DNA of 60,944 nt from NCBI GenBank assembly GCA_003963235.1, contig RXKF01000011.1:1-60944 (forward strand), written 5' to 3'. The DNA comes from Rickettsiales bacterium (GTDB lineage: Bacteria; Pseudomonadota; Alphaproteobacteria; Rickettsiales; Rickettsiaceae). This document shows positions 47,245 through 57,758 of this stretch, in pieces. Both the position numbers and the translations under genes were made by a program. The notes under the pieces are model-generated. The model was not told the DNA's origin and ran no database searches. It saw nothing but the letters and a program-made list of their open reading frames with translations. Every line of letters starts with the position of its first letter. Position 1 is the stretch's first letter.

Positions 47245-47838
47245 ATGAAGAAAAGAATTATTATTTTAAATGGACCATCATGCGCAGGAAAATCCTCTAT
47301 TGCGAAAGAATTAATTAGTCACTCAAATAATAAATTTGTTCATTTACAAATTGATAAAGTGGGAGAATTTTACAGTACAATCTTCCCTAAAAAATATAAA
47401 TTTGTAGCTAATGATCCTGGTACTGAAAATAATGACGATGGTTTAAAAGGTCTGTATAATAAAAATAGGTTAGCTAGGCGCAAAATTGTTGCAACCATAA
47501 TGCTTGCAACTGCCAAAGAATTATTAAATAAAAATTTTAATATTATTATTGACACTGCTTTAGATGGGCCAGATGCTCAAGAATTAGCTCAATATTATCT
47601 TGAATATTTACAAGATTATGAAGCAACTTTTGTGGGGATTTATTGTCCACTTGAAGAAAGGCTAATAAGATTAAAAACTAGAACTGATAATCTTTTTTTA
47701 ACAGAAGATTTTATTAAATCACAAACACATCAATATGATGTTTTCGAATCCTGTAAAGATTTTTATAATTTATGGTTCGATAGTTCCCAATTAGACGCAA
47801 AAACAATTGCCACAATGATTTTAAAGCAAATACAATAA
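47245..47838 (+). CDS. P-loop kinase, chloramphenicol phosphotransferase-like
   Basis: 197-residue AAA/kinase-fold protein with Walker A LNGPSCAGKSSIAKEL, a DTALDG acid pair after the second strand, and VGIYCPLEERLIRLKTR as in the CPT-like kinases. Related proteins phosphorylate small molecules; the substrate is not evident and antibiotic modification should not be assumed. It stands alone after a terminator and converges with dapB. Confidence 0.75.
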   Translation: MKKRIIILNGPSCAGKSSIAKELISHSNNKFVHLQIDKVGEFYSTIFPKKYKFVANDPGTENNDDGLKGLYNKNRLARRKIVATIMLATAKELLNKNFNIIIDTALDGPDAQELAQYYLEYLQDYEATFVGIYCPLEERLIRLKTRTDNLFLTEDFIKSQTHQYDVFESCKDFYNLWFDSSQLDAKTIATMILKQIQ

Positions 47839-47854
47839 GAAAATTTTAAAAACT

Positions 47855-48601
47855 TTATAACAAATTCCCTATTACATCTTTCATTGAATAAAATCCTGAT
47901 GGTTGCTTATATAACCATTTTGCTGCAAATAATGCACCTTGGCTAAAAGCTTGCCTCGATAGTGCACACGTACCGATAGTGATAATTTCATGATCATTTG
48001 CATAGATAACTTCATGATCACCATAAATTCCACCTGCTCTAATGGAGGCAAAACCTATCTCATTATTACTTCTTTGATCATTATTATTTCGGTTAAAAAC
48101 TGCTGTTTCATTAAAATTAATTCCTTTAGCTGCTGCAATTTCTTGACCAATCATCAGCGCAGTTCCAGATGGAGCATCTTTTTTATAACGATGATGCATC
48201 TCTAAGATTTCTACATCATATTGCTTTAGAATTTTTGCAGCATTTGCTGCCATTTGAGCGACTAAATTTGGTCCTAAACTTGTATTATATGCATAAAGAA
48301 CTGCCCTATTTTTAGCAATATCTTTGAGCTGAGCAAAATGTTTTTCATTCAAACCAGTTGTCCCAATCAAGAGTTTAGCATTACTATTTTTGACAGATTC
48401 AATTAAAGATTCAAAACCATTAATTGTTGAAAAATCTATTATAATATCGCATTGATTACAATATTTGATAATTTGCTCTTTAGGATCATTTTTACCAATT
48501 TTAGCCACTAAATCAAAATCATCACTATCATGAACAGCTTCTTGAATTGATAATCCCATTTTGCCATAGGTACCATTAAGACCTAATTTAATTTTATTCA
48601 T
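47855..48601 (-). CDS. dapB: 4-hydroxy-tetrahydrodipicolinate reductase
   Basis: 248-residue NAD(P)H-dependent enzyme of lysine and diaminopimelate synthesis. The nucleotide-binding segment is GLNGTYGKMG, and the substrate region is EMHHRYKKDAPSGTALMIG, with the catalytic His and Lys. It supplies meso-DAP for peptidoglycan. It overlaps the preceding flavin reductase gene by ATGA. Confidence 0.95.
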   Translation of the reverse strand: MNKIKLGLNGTYGKMGLSIQEAVHDSDDFDLVAKIGKNDPKEQIIKYCNQCDIIIDFSTINGFESLIESVKNSNAKLLIGTTGLNEKHFAQLKDIAKNRAVLYAYNTSLGPNLVAQMAANAAKILKQYDVEILEMHHRYKKDAPSGTALMIGQEIAAAKGINFNETAVFNRNNNDQRSNNEIGFASIRAGGIYGDHEVIYANDHEIITIGTCALSRQAFSQGALFAAKWLYKQPSGFYSMKDVIGNLL

Positions 48602-49065
48602 TTCATATCTCTATATGCTTTTGCATAATATAATAAAGGTGTTTTGGTTTCATCAACTTGTACCGAAACTACTTCTCCCATAAAGATAATATGATCACCA
48701 CCATCTATCATTTCATATTTTTTACATTCTAAGAAACTAATTGAGTCGTGAATATGTGGAGTTTGAAATTGGCTGAGTGAATAATTTATTCCAATAAATT
48801 TATCAGTAGAACTATGAGCAAAATGTTTGGATATTTCTTCTTGGTTACTACTTAGAATATTAATTGCAAAAAAAACTGTTTCTTTAAAAGCATTTAAACT
48901 TCCTGATGATTTATCCAAACAAAATGAAATTAAGGGAGGAGATAACGACACTGAAACAAATGAATTAGCTGTAAAACCCCAAAGCTTATTGTTAACATAA
49001 GTTGAGATAACGCAAACCCCAGTTGGAAATTTGCCCACAGCATCTTTAAATTCACTAATTTGCAT
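48598..49065 (-). CDS. Flavin reductase family protein
   Basis: 155-residue FMN-binding split-barrel protein: FKDAVGKFPTGVCVISTY, GFTANSFVSVSLSPPLISFCLDKSS and GGDHIIFMGEVVSVQ are typical of the HpaC-like reductases that supply reduced flavin to monooxygenases. No partner enzyme is adjacent. It overlaps the binding-protein gene upstream by 11 bp and dapB downstream by 4 bp. Confidence 0.88.
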   Translation of the reverse strand: MQISEFKDAVGKFPTGVCVISTYVNNKLWGFTANSFVSVSLSPPLISFCLDKSSGSLNAFKETVFFAINILSSNQEEISKHFAHSSTDKFIGINYSLSQFQTPHIHDSISFLECKKYEMIDGGDHIIFMGEVVSVQVDETKTPLLYYAKAYRDMK

Positions 49066-49798
49066 GGGCTATTCCCCATTTTTTTGCCAAATCATTTATA
49101 ACGCCATTTTTCTGAAGTGTTTTTATTGTATGATCAATATTTTTTTTATTAATCGAATTTTTAGGCATCGCTATAGCAAAAGATGAACTATATTGCTCAA
49201 CATGAAAACTTTGAAATTGAGGGTTTTTACTTACAAATTTTTTCGCTTGCGCCTCTTCTAAAATTACCGCATCAATTCTACCAGACTTTAATTCTTCAAC
49301 TAAAATTAGGTTATTAGCCAACGTCTTTGGCTGAAATCCATGATGAATCCCCATGTCATGATTGATAAGTGACCATATAGTCCCAAGTTGAGAGCCCACT
49401 ACTTTGCCCTTTAAATCCGATGGTTTTGTAATTTCATCTTTCGCTCTGACTAATAATGCTATTCTTGCATCACAATAAGGGATAGAAAAATCAACTCTAG
49501 CAAGCCGCTCCTTGGTAATCGACATTCCAGCTACAACAAAATCAACATTTTTTGTTGATACTGCAGCAAGAAGTCCATGAAAGTCCATATTTTTAAATTC
49601 AATGTTTTTTCCCAAATGTTGACCAATCGCAATCATTAAATCAATATCAAAACCTACAATTTTACCATTTTTCATATATTCATAAGGTGGGTTATCAGCA
49701 CTAGTTCCAACAATCCATGTATTTTCATCTTTATTATCAAAACATCCAGAAAGAGATAAAGCTAGAATAGTAATTATAAGTAATTTTATGTATTTCAT
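49055..49798 (-). CDS. Amino-acid ABC transporter substrate-binding lipoprotein
   Basis: 247 residues; signal peptide and lipobox LSLSGC (Cys19). The mature part is SBP family 3: WIVGTSADNPPYEYMKNGKIVGFDIDLMIAIGQHLG, VDFVVAGMSITKERLARVDFSIPY and KKWGI at the end. These bind polar amino acids. No ABC permease is next to it; the next gene is a flavin reductase, so the transporter must be elsewhere. Confidence 0.88.
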   Translation of the reverse strand: MKYIKLLIITILALSLSGCFDNKDENTWIVGTSADNPPYEYMKNGKIVGFDIDLMIAIGQHLGKNIEFKNMDFHGLLAAVSTKNVDFVVAGMSITKERLARVDFSIPYCDARIALLVRAKDEITKPSDLKGKVVGSQLGTIWSLINHDMGIHHGFQPKTLANNLILVEELKSGRIDAVILEEAQAKKFVSKNPQFQSFHVEQYSSSFAIAMPKNSINKKNIDHTIKTLQKNGVINDLAKKWGIAHAN

Positions 49799-49835
49799 TT
49801 TTATAAGTAAAATTTTTTATGTTTATTTAAATAAG

Positions 49836-50804
49836 TCATAAACTTTGACGAATTACGTTTAATAGTTGGTTAAAGTTTTCAGGTATTTCTTGAAAAAATT
49901 CCATCCTTTCTTCACTAGTAGGATGAATAAAACTAATATAAAAAGAATGCAGCGCCTGATGTTTCATTTCCCTTAAAGCATTTTGCAAATGCTCAGGGCA
50001 GCCTTGAATTTTTCTCAAATTATTCCCATAAGTTTGATCACCAACAATCGAATGTTTGCTATGGCTTAAGTGTACTCTAATTTGATGAGTTCTTCCAGTT
50101 TCAAGCTTGCATTCAACCATACTAAACAAACCTGACTGTAGTATTTCAGTTGTATTGTAATGAGTAACCGCTCGCTTGCCACCACCTTTAAGTAAAACAC
50201 TCATTCGCTTGCGATCCATTGCGCTTCTACCTATTGGCAAATTAATTTCACCACTTACTGGCTTAATCACTCCCCATACTAAAGCTTTATATTGACGCAT
50301 TAATTCACGACTTTCAATTTGGTTTGCTAAATGCACATGCGCTTTATTATTTTTAGCAACCACCATTAATCCAGAAGTATTTTTATCCAGCCTATGCACA
50401 ATACCAGGTCTACTGTCACCAGCAACATCTGATAAAAACTTTGAATGAAAAAGAAGCGCATTAACCAGTGTTTCATTATTATTTCCAGCACCTGGATGCA
50501 CAGTCATACTCGAGCTTTTATTGATAACAATAAGATCATCATCTTCATAGACAATATCTAATGGAATATTTGCTGGAATTAAATTCTCATTTATAATTTC
50601 CTCTTCCAAATCAATAATTACCACATCATTTTCTTTCACGCGCATGGAAATAGAATCAATAATTTTGCCATTAAGTATTAATTGATGATTTTTTATTGCC
50701 TTTTGAATTTGACTTCGAGAAGTTCCAAGGCAAAGCTCTGCTAAAGCTTTATCAATTCTTTGTTTATTTAAAAAATCTGGTATTATATAATTATGTTGAG
50801 TCAT
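49836..50804 (-). CDS. rluD: Ribosomal large subunit pseudouridine synthase RluD
   Basis: 322 residues: N-terminal S4 domain (RIDKALAELCLGTSRSQIQKAI), then the RluA-type catalytic domain with GIVHRLDKNTSGLMVVAKN (catalytic Asp) and LETGRTHQIRVHL. RluD modifies helix 69 of 23S rRNA, close to the decoding centre; the S4 domain and length favour RluD over RluC. Its start is only 12 bp from the divergent glycosylase gene. Confidence 0.9.
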   Translation of the reverse strand: MTQHNYIIPDFLNKQRIDKALAELCLGTSRSQIQKAIKNHQLILNGKIIDSISMRVKENDVVIIDLEEEIINENLIPANIPLDIVYEDDDLIVINKSSSMTVHPGAGNNNETLVNALLFHSKFLSDVAGDSRPGIVHRLDKNTSGLMVVAKNNKAHVHLANQIESRELMRQYKALVWGVIKPVSGEINLPIGRSAMDRKRMSVLLKGGGKRAVTHYNTTEILQSGLFSMVECKLETGRTHQIRVHLSHSKHSIVGDQTYGNNLRKIQGCPEHLQNALREMKHQALHSFYISFIHPTSEERMEFFQEIPENFNQLLNVIRQSL

Positions 50805-50816
50805 TTATAAATATTT

Positions 50817-51635
50817 ATGAAAAATTTACACCTAAAAATAAGACATTTAAATTGGTTAAAGTCTATTGGCATAGAATATTACTGCTCTTTAAGTCAAAAA
50901 GAAAGTAAAAATAATTTAATTAATGCTTATAAAAAATTTAATACATCAAAAGATGAGAAATTTCTTGTAAGTCAAGACATGGAGCAGACAGTGAGTAAGA
51001 AAAAAATAACAAGCACACACCCTTCAGAAGAAAAAGCCAGAAAATTAGCTAACCAAGCCAAAACGCTAAATGAATTACGCAAATCAATTGAAAATTTTGA
51101 TGGTATTGAATTGAAAAAATTTGCTAATCTAACTGTATTTAGTGATGGCAACCCTGATGCAAAAATAGTGTTTGTTGGCGAAGCACCAGGAGCATCTGAG
51201 GATCTCCAAGGCATTCCTTTTTGTGGAGAAAGTGGCAAATTACTTGATGAAATGCTCAGCACCATTGACATATCACGTACCAAAAATGCTTATATAACTA
51301 ATACAGTTTTTTGGCGTCCACCCGCAAACAGACAACCAACAATTGAGGAAATAAATATATGCAGACCTTTTGTTGAAAAACATATTGCTTTGATTAAGCC
51401 AAAACTCATAGTATTAGTTGGAGGGACGGCAACAACCGCCTTACTTGGCAAAAATGAAGGGATTACTTTCATCAGAAAAAATAATTATACCTATATAAAT
51501 CAATATTTGGATGAGCCCATAATAGTTACTGCATTATTTCATCCAGCTTACTTACTTCGTCAGCCAATGCAAAAAAAAGCTACTTGGTTTGATTTATTAA
51601 AATTAAAAGATTTAATAAGTCAATTAGGTATCTAA
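50817..51635 (+). CDS. Uracil-DNA glycosylase family protein (family 4-like)
   Basis: 272 residues. The catalytic domain has VFVGEAPGASEDLQGIPFCGESGKLLDEML and LFHPAYLLRQP as in family 4/5 enzymes, and FWRPPANRQPTIEEINICRPF. The four cysteines that hold the 4Fe-4S cluster in classical family 4 are not evident; I see only isolated cysteines. An extended N-terminus of about 90 residues (lysine-rich, partly disordered) precedes the domain and is shared by alphaproteobacterial relatives. It removes uracil from DNA. Confidence 0.85.
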   Translation: MKNLHLKIRHLNWLKSIGIEYYCSLSQKESKNNLINAYKKFNTSKDEKFLVSQDMEQTVSKKKITSTHPSEEKARKLANQAKTLNELRKSIENFDGIELKKFANLTVFSDGNPDAKIVFVGEAPGASEDLQGIPFCGESGKLLDEMLSTIDISRTKNAYITNTVFWRPPANRQPTIEEINICRPFVEKHIALIKPKLIVLVGGTATTALLGKNEGITFIRKNNYTYINQYLDEPIIVTALFHPAYLLRQPMQKKATWFDLLKLKDLISQLGI

Positions 51636-51691
51636 TCTCAATAATGTTTAAGACCTTGGCATAACATTTCATATAATTCAACTGAGGTTTG

Positions 51692-52612
51692 CTATAAACC
51701 CAAAACATCTTTTTCGTAATTAGGAAAAAGTTGTTTTAGTTTCCGAGCTGATAGAACACCTAATTGCTCTATATCATTTAAAAGATGACTGCATTCTAAA
51801 TATTCCATTTGAGAACCCGATATATTCGATAGCATAAAGCTAACTCGCATCATCTCATCTTCAATTCGAGCATAGGCAGACATTGGAGTTCTGCAGCTTG
51901 CATCAAGATATGATAAAAAGTCACGCTCGATTTTTGCCGCTTGCCAAGTTTTTTTGTGATTTATTGCTTTACAAACAAGGCATCCAAGTTCATTATCACT
52001 TCTGGTTTCAATACCAATTATACCCTGCCCTGCCGCTGGTAGCATATCTAAGTAATTTATTGGAGAGCAATATACCAAGTCAAATAGATTAGAGCGATTT
52101 AAACCAGCACAAGCAAGAATTGTAGCATCCACTTCATTATCATATAGTTTTTTCAGGCGCGTATTAATATTACCTCGAAATTGCACTATTTCAATATCAG
52201 GTCTAAAATTATTAATAATTACTTTGCGTCGAACTGATGATGAGCCTATTACAGAACCAATAGGCATTTCAGCAATAGATTTATATTTAAAAGAGACAAA
52301 ACAATCGCGCGCATCTTCTCGTTCCAAAACGGCTGCAATTTCCAGCCCAACGGGCAAATTTCCTGGCACATCTTTTAGTGAGTGGACAGCAATATCAATC
52401 TCATTATTTAGTAATTGCTCTTCAATTTCCTTTAAAAACAGAGCTTTTCCACCAATATCATATAAATTACGGTCAGTGATTTTATCGCCCGTTGTTATAA
52501 TTGGCACGATAATGCATTCACATTCAGGAAAATGCTCTTTAATTTTGTTAATTACAATATCAGTTTGAATTAATGCAAGATTACTTTTTCTGGTGCCTAT
52601 TCTTATTTTCAC
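51692..52612 (-). CDS. hemC: Hydroxymethylbilane synthase
   Basis: 306-residue haem-pathway enzyme that polymerises four porphobilinogens. The start region KIRIGTRKSNLALIQT, GGKALFLKEIEEQLL, AVHSLKDVPG and the cofactor cysteine in LDASCRTPM are all present. I place the start at GTG 52612, four bases after the ldcA stop, because conservation begins there; an in-frame ATG at 52642 would overlap ldcA. Confidence 0.93.
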   Translation of the reverse strand: MKIRIGTRKSNLALIQTDIVINKIKEHFPECECIIVPIITTGDKITDRNLYDIGGKALFLKEIEEQLLNNEIDIAVHSLKDVPGNLPVGLEIAAVLEREDARDCFVSFKYKSIAEMPIGSVIGSSSVRRKVIINNFRPDIEIVQFRGNINTRLKKLYDNEVDATILACAGLNRSNLFDLVYCSPINYLDMLPAAGQGIIGIETRSDNELGCLVCKAINHKKTWQAAKIERDFLSYLDASCRTPMSAYARIEDEMMRVSFMLSNISGSQMEYLECSHLLNDIEQLGVLSARKLKQLFPNYEKDVLGL

Positions 52613-52616
52613 AATT

Positions 52617-53531
52617 TTATACCAATTTAAAAGGGCTTTCAATTATGAGTGAATTATCTTTTATCAGAGCTTTAGCGCCCATTGCAAATGGATAATTAAC
52701 AGGACCATGACCAATGTTTTTTGTTCTATACACAGGAATATGATGTAGATAGTTCAAGGTAAAATCTTGAATTGTTTCATCAATTTTTTTATCAGAAACT
52801 GTAAAATCAGCAAATATAACTGCTGAAACTTCATCAAATAAACCAACGTTAAATAAATGAAGTAAAGAGCGATGAACTCTGTAGCTTACTTCACCAATTT
52901 CTTCAATAATAAGGATTTTATTTTTAGTTACAGGATGAAGTTTAGTGCCAATCATATTACAAATTAATGTTAAATTTCCGCCAGTGGTTATGCCTTTAAT
53001 TTCGGAGTCTAAGCTTAAACTTTGATTAATGTTTTTAAGTTCTAATTGCACATTATTACCTTGCATAACTGATATAAACTCAGGCAGCATATTTTGTAAT
53101 CTTTCATGAATTAAAGTATGAATCGACGGAAATTTGTAATGTTGATTAAATAAAAAATGAAGCACAGTGATATCGCTAAAACCAATTAGGATTTTAGGTT
53201 CAGACGGCTTAATATCCATACAATCAAAAACTATTTCAGCAGCGCCATATCCACCTCGAAAAGCAGAAATTATTTTAACTTGAGGATCAAGTAGTGCTTC
53301 TTTTAACTGCCTTAAGCGCTCTTGCTTATTATTTGCAAAAAATTCTAGGCTACAATTGTCAAAAATATTTTCATCATACTTGCATTTAAACCCCTGTTGT
53401 TCAAATAAAGATAATGTGATTTTAAGTTTTTCAAAGCTCAAATCCTTATCCATCAACCCTTCATTATCTCGGAGTGCAGAAGAAGGAGCGATTATTGAAA
53501 CATAATCATCATGCAAGTTGAAATCAATCAT
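52617..53531 (-). CDS. ldcA: LD-carboxypeptidase (peptidase S66)
   Basis: 304-residue murein-recycling enzyme that removes the terminal D-Ala from tetrapeptides. The nucleophile Ser lies in [12 protein letters not shown] and the preceding [11 protein letters not shown] is typical; the Glu and His of the triad are in the C-terminal half ([14 protein letters not shown] and a [13 protein letters not shown] block). Cytoplasmic. I use ATG 53531 with AAGG upstream, overlapping the lepA stop. Confidence 0.9.
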   Translation of the reverse strand: MIDFNLHDDYVSIIAPSSALRDNEGLMDKDLSFEKLKITLSLFEQQGFKCKYDENIFDNCSLEFFANNKQERLRQLKEALLDPQVKIISAFRGGYGAAEIVFDCMDIKPSEPKILIGFSDITVLHFLFNQHYKFPSIHTLIHERLQNMLPEFISVMQGNNVQLELKNINQSLSLDSEIKGITTGGNLTLICNMIGTKLHPVTKNKILIIEEIGEVSYRVHRSLLHLFNVGLFDEVSAVIFADFTVSDKKIDETIQDFTLNYLHHIPVYRTKNIGHGPVNYPFAMGAKALIKDNSLIIESPFKLV

Positions 53532-55341
53532 CTCCAACCTTCAATGCAGCTATAAATGCTGATTGTGGAATTTCAATATTTCCTACATTTCGCATTCTTT
53601 TTTTACCTGCTTTTTGTTTTTCTAGTAATTTTCTTTTACGAGACACATCGCCACCATAACATTTGGCTAACACATCTTTACGCATTGCTTTAACATTTTC
53701 TCTTGCGATGATTTTACCACCAATAGCAGCTTGAATTGCAATTTCGTACAATTGACGTGGAATCAGATCTTTTAACCTTTTACAAAGCTCTCTACCCCGA
53801 CTTTCTGAGCGCGAGCGATGAATTATAGTAGATAATGCATCAACTGGATCACCATTAACCAGTATTGATAATTTTACCAAATCACTCTTCTCATAGCCAT
53901 GTAACTCCCAATCAAAACTTGCATATCCTTTTGTGCAGCTTTTAAGGCGATCATAAAAATCAAATACTATTTCATTAAGCGGAAGTTTATATACAAGTAC
54001 AATTCTGCCGAGAACATAGTTCATATCTAATTGCACACCACGTTTATCGGTGCATAAAGCCAGCACGGAGCCTAAATATTCCTCAGGTACCATAATTGTT
54101 GCTTTAATCCAAGGCTCAAGCATGGATTCAATTGTTTGTGGATCTGGAAAATCCGCTGGGTTATGAATTTCTATTTTACCCAGTGTTCGCGAATTTATTT
54201 GATATATTACGCTTGGCGCTGTTGTTATCAAATCTAAATCAAATTCACGATCTAATCTTTCTTGCACGATTTCTAAATGAAGAAGTCCAAGAAAGCCACA
54301 TCTAAAACCAAAACCTAACGCAGTAGAACTTTCAGCTTCAAATTTAAGACTTGAATCATTTAAAGCCAATTTTTCGAGTGAGTCCTTAAGAGTTTCAAAT
54401 TCTGAGGCATCTGATGGATATAAACCACAAAAAACCACAGGCAAGCTCGGCTTAAAGCCAGGTAATGCTTCGACAACATTTTTATTATCTTCAACAATTG
54501 TGTCACCTATTTTACAATCTGATACTTTTTTAATTGATGCTGTAACAAAACCTAGTTGTCCTTCTTCCAAAGAATCACATAATATTTTTTTAGGAGTAAA
54601 ATATCCTACATTTTCAATATTATAAGCTTTTTGATTTGACAGGGTTTTGATTTTCATCCCTTTTTTGATGCTACCTTGAAAAACGCGAATTAAAATTACC
54701 ACGCCTAGATATTTATCATACCAACTATCAACTAATAACGCTTTTAAGGTATCTGGATTATTGACCTCAAGAAAATTATTTTTTGGCGCTGGCAAACGAT
54801 TGACAATTGCTTCTAAAACATCTTGAATACCAATGCCGCTTTTTGCAGATATCATGACAGAATCACTTGCATCAATTCCAATCATATTCTCAATTTGCTC
54901 CTTAACCATCTCTGGTTCTGCAGCAGGCAAATCTATTTTATTAAGAACTGGCACAATTTCATGATTATTATCAATAGCTTGATAAACATTCGCCAAAGTC
55001 TGAGCTTCAACGCCTTGGCTTGCATCAACTATTAATAATGACCCCTCGCATGCAGCAAGCGACCTGCTGACCTCATATGAAAAATCAACATGACCAGGTG
55101 TATCCATTAAATTTAGAATATATGTATTACCATTTTTAGCAGTGTATTCAAGGCGCACAGTTTGCGCTTTAATTGTAATTCCTCTTTCGCGCTCGATATC
55201 CATTGAATCAAGCACCTGAGCGCTCATCTCGCGTAATTGTAGCCCACCACAATATTCAATTAGTCGATCGGCTAATGTTGATTTTCCATGATCAATGTGG
55301 GCAATTATTGAAAAATTACGAATAAATTCTGTTTTTGTCAT
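53524..55341 (-). CDS. lepA: Elongation factor 4 (LepA)
   Basis: 605-residue back-translocase-type GTPase. P-loop [27 protein letters not shown] and the LepA-specific C-terminal domain ([42 protein letters not shown]) are intact. Length is typical. It is divergent from prfB, a neighbourhood also found in Rickettsia. Confidence 0.96.
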   Translation of the reverse strand: MTKTEFIRNFSIIAHIDHGKSTLADRLIEYCGGLQLREMSAQVLDSMDIERERGITIKAQTVRLEYTAKNGNTYILNLMDTPGHVDFSYEVSRSLAACEGSLLIVDASQGVEAQTLANVYQAIDNNHEIVPVLNKIDLPAAEPEMVKEQIENMIGIDASDSVMISAKSGIGIQDVLEAIVNRLPAPKNNFLEVNNPDTLKALLVDSWYDKYLGVVILIRVFQGSIKKGMKIKTLSNQKAYNIENVGYFTPKKILCDSLEEGQLGFVTASIKKVSDCKIGDTIVEDNKNVVEALPGFKPSLPVVFCGLYPSDASEFETLKDSLEKLALNDSSLKFEAESSTALGFGFRCGFLGLLHLEIVQERLDREFDLDLITTAPSVIYQINSRTLGKIEIHNPADFPDPQTIESMLEPWIKATIMVPEEYLGSVLALCTDKRGVQLDMNYVLGRIVLVYKLPLNEIVFDFYDRLKSCTKGYASFDWELHGYEKSDLVKLSILVNGDPVDALSTIIHRSRSESRGRELCKRLKDLIPRQLYEIAIQAAIGGKIIARENVKAMRKDVLAKCYGGDVSRKRKLLEKQKAGKKRMRNVGNIEIPQSAFIAALKVGDD

Positions 55342-55471
55342 TTTGCTATATATTATATTATTTTTTATAATAAATTTTTTTTAAGACTTAGGTCTGAAAA
55401 ATTTTTTTTCACTATAAATTATTTAAAACACGTAGTAGTATATAGCATAATATTATTATACGGTAGCAAAA

Positions 55472-56582
55472 ATGCGCGCAGAATTAGAAAATTTAAAAAA
55501 CAAAATACAAGAATCATTGACCTTGATTGGGAGGTCACTTTGACCCTGATAGTTTAAGAAAAAAACTTAAAGCTTTAGAGGATAATTCTGAAGACCCAGA
55601 AATTTGGAATAAGCCAGAGCTAGCTGGAAAAATTCTTAAAGAAAAAAGGGTCGTGGAAAAAATTCTATTGTCTTATGAATATATTGAAAATGGTCTTAAT
55701 GAAAATATTGAACTAGCCCTCATTGCTGAAGCAGAAAACGATGAGGAGATGGTTAATCAGATCCAAGTTGAGATGGAGAAAATTAAAATAGCATCAGACA
55801 AACTTGAAATTGAATGCTTATTTGCAGGAGAAGCTGACCCTAATAATTGTTTTCTAGAGATTAATGCAGGTGCTGGCGGCACGGAAAGTCACGATTGGGC
55901 GTTGATTATGATGCGAATGTATTTACGCTTTGGCGAGCGCATGGGATTTACCACTGAAATTATTAACATTATTAATGGAGAAGATGCTGGCATTAAATCA
56001 TGTTGTATTAAATTCAAAGGTGATATGGCTTATGGCTGGCTTAAATCAGAATCAGGGGTGCACAGATTAGTTCGCATATCGCCCTTTAATGCTGCAGGCA
56101 AAAGAATGACAAGCTTTGCTTCATGCTGGGTTTATCCAGAAGTTGATGAAAATATTGATATTGTTATTGAAGATAAAGATTTACGTATTGATACATATAG
56201 ATCATCTGGCGCTGGTGGTCAGCATGTTAATACTACTGATTCAGCTGTGCGCATCACTCACCTACCAACAAACATCGTTACTCAATGTCAAAACGACCGC
56301 TCTCAGCATCGCAATAAAGCAGAAGCTATGCAAATGCTTAAAGCTCGTTTATTTGAGCTGGAAATGCAAAAGAAAAATGATGAAATAAATAAGCAAAATG
56401 CAGCCAAAACAGAAAATGGTTGGGGTCATCAAATTAGGTCATATGTACTTCAACCATATCAAATGGTGAAAGATTTGAGGACTAACTTTGAAACCAGCGA
56501 TTCTGGCGGCGTACTTGATGGTAATTTAGAAAAATTAATCTCAAGTGTGCTTGCATTTAACTCACAAAAAAAGGCTGAATAA
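55472..56582 (+). CDS. prfB: Peptide chain release factor 2 (programmed +1 frameshift)
   Basis: RF2, which terminates at UGA and UAA. Frame 0 starts at ATG 55472 and stops at TGA 55541-55543 after 23 codons; the rest follows in the +1 frame from GAC 55542, giving 369 residues. The C-terminal part has the catalytic GGQ (SSGAGGQHVNT) and the SPF anticodon-type motif (RISPFN). The Shine-Dalgarno-like GGGAGG three bases before CTTTGA is the classical frameshift cassette. It is immediately followed by murD. Confidence 0.96.
55529..55543 (+). promoter_or_regulatory. RF2 programmed +1 frameshift site
   Basis: GGGAGG (55529-55534), a three-base gap, then CTT TGA (55538-55543) followed by C. This matches the classical prfB cassette, in which the internal ribosome-binding site and slow UGA termination cause slip from CUU to UUU. 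It autoregulates RF2: low RF2 increases frameshifting and restores the factor. It also shows that UGA is a stop codon in this organism. Confidence 0.95.
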
Positions 56583-57758
56583 ATGAAGTTAATTAGCCAA
56601 GCAAAGCAAAAAATTGGTATTTTTGGTTTAGGTTTGACTGGCCAATCTGTTTATGAGGCTTTATTAAATATCGCTGATTTAATAATTTGTTGGGATGATT
56701 CAGAAAAAAATAGAAATGCTTTTTCTGATAACTATAATCAAAATGATTTAGTAGATATAACTTGCAAAAGTTGGCTAGAATTAGATAAAATTGTAATTAG
56801 TCCTGGGGTGCCTCATATTCATCCAATATTTTTGTTAGCTAAGAATCATAATATATTGATATCTTCTGATATTCAATTATTTTTAGAAGAAAATAAAAAC
56901 TCAAAAATAGTAGCTATCACTGGAACTAATGGTAAAAGCACTACTACTGCATTAGTTGGTCACCTTCTAAAAAGTAATAATTATGATTACCATGTTGGAG
57001 GCAATATTGGCGTACCAATTTTACAATTGCCAGTTAATGCTCAAGGATATATTTTGGAACTATCATCTTTTCAACTAGATTTATTATATAATTTTAATCC
57101 AGATATTGCTGTTTTACTTAATATAACTCCTGATCATTTTGATAGATATGCTAATTTTGAAGCCTATGTTGCATCAAAATTTAAAGTCTTTAATGGTGAT
57201 GGTGTCAAAATTATCAGCATTGACACTCCTATTTTAAAAGATTTTTATTTTAATTTAAAAGCAAAATATGACAAAAAGGTAATCAGCATTAGCACTAATC
57301 CTAGCAGATACGGAATTGTTTGTACCTCACATACGATCAAGGATAATGTGGTTGATAAAAAAAAATATGATATTCCAATTTTTGATAATTTATTAGGAAA
57401 TCATAATTTAGAAAATATTGCTGCTGCTTTTGCTGTTTGTAAAATGCTTGGTTTAACTTCTCAGCAAATTATTCGAAATTTAGGTAATTTTCAAGGACTT
57501 AAGCACCGTATGCAATATTTAGGCAAAAAAAATCATATTAAATATTATAATGATAGCAAGGCCACTAATGCAACTTCTGCTGCCGTTGCTCTTAACACAT
57601 TAAGCAATATATATTGGCTGGCTGGCGGTATTTTTAAGGAAGAATCATTCGCGCCAATTGATCATGGTTTGGCTAGCATTAATAGGGCTTATTTATTTGG
57701 TAAGGACAAAATGTTATTTGCAGAATATTTAGAAAATAAAGTAAAATATGATCTATGA
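56583..57758 (+). CDS. murD: UDP-N-acetylmuramoylalanine--D-glutamate ligase, interrupted by UGA
   Basis: The gene begins one base after prfB. The 391 residues before the UGA carry the N-terminal Rossmann domain, ATP loop AITGTNGKSTTTAL, the carbamoyl-lysine region (DLLYNFNPDIAVLLNITPDHFDRY) and part of the C-terminal domain (GLKHRMQYLGKKN, YNDSKATNATSAAVAL). The frame is then stopped by TGA (57756-57758) before the final 54 codons, which normally complete the C-terminal domain, including the residues equivalent to E. coli S415 and F422 that bind D-Glu. The downstream remainder is in the same frame and intact (57765-57920). A nonsense mutation, readthrough, reinitiation or sequencing error are all possible. 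Confidence 0.88.
   Translation: MKLISQAKQKIGIFGLGLTGQSVYEALLNIADLIICWDDSEKNRNAFSDNYNQNDLVDITCKSWLELDKIVISPGVPHIHPIFLLAKNHNILISSDIQLFLEENKNSKIVAITGTNGKSTTTALVGHLLKSNNYDYHVGGNIGVPILQLPVNAQGYILELSSFQLDLLYNFNPDIAVLLNITPDHFDRYANFEAYVASKFKVFNGDGVKIISIDTPILKDFYFNLKAKYDKKVISISTNPSRYGIVCTSHTIKDNVVDKKKYDIPIFDNLLGNHNLENIAAAFAVCKMLGLTSQQIIRNLGNFQGLKHRMQYLGKKNHIKYYNDSKATNATSAAVALNTLSNIYWLAGGIFKEESFAPIDHGLASINRAYLFGKDKMLFAEYLENKVKYDL

Noticed and set aside
47245-47838. Chloramphenicol resistance gene
   Set aside because: The kinase has the CPT-like fold signature only; that family covers many substrates, and nothing near it supports drug resistance.
57756-57758. UGA in murD as selenocysteine, or as a recoded Trp codon genome-wide
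   Set aside because: No SECIS-type hairpin is visible just after the codon and MurD is not a selenoprotein. UGA ends other genes here (for example nrdR, lepA, ubiK), and prfB needs UGA as a stop, so the code is standard.
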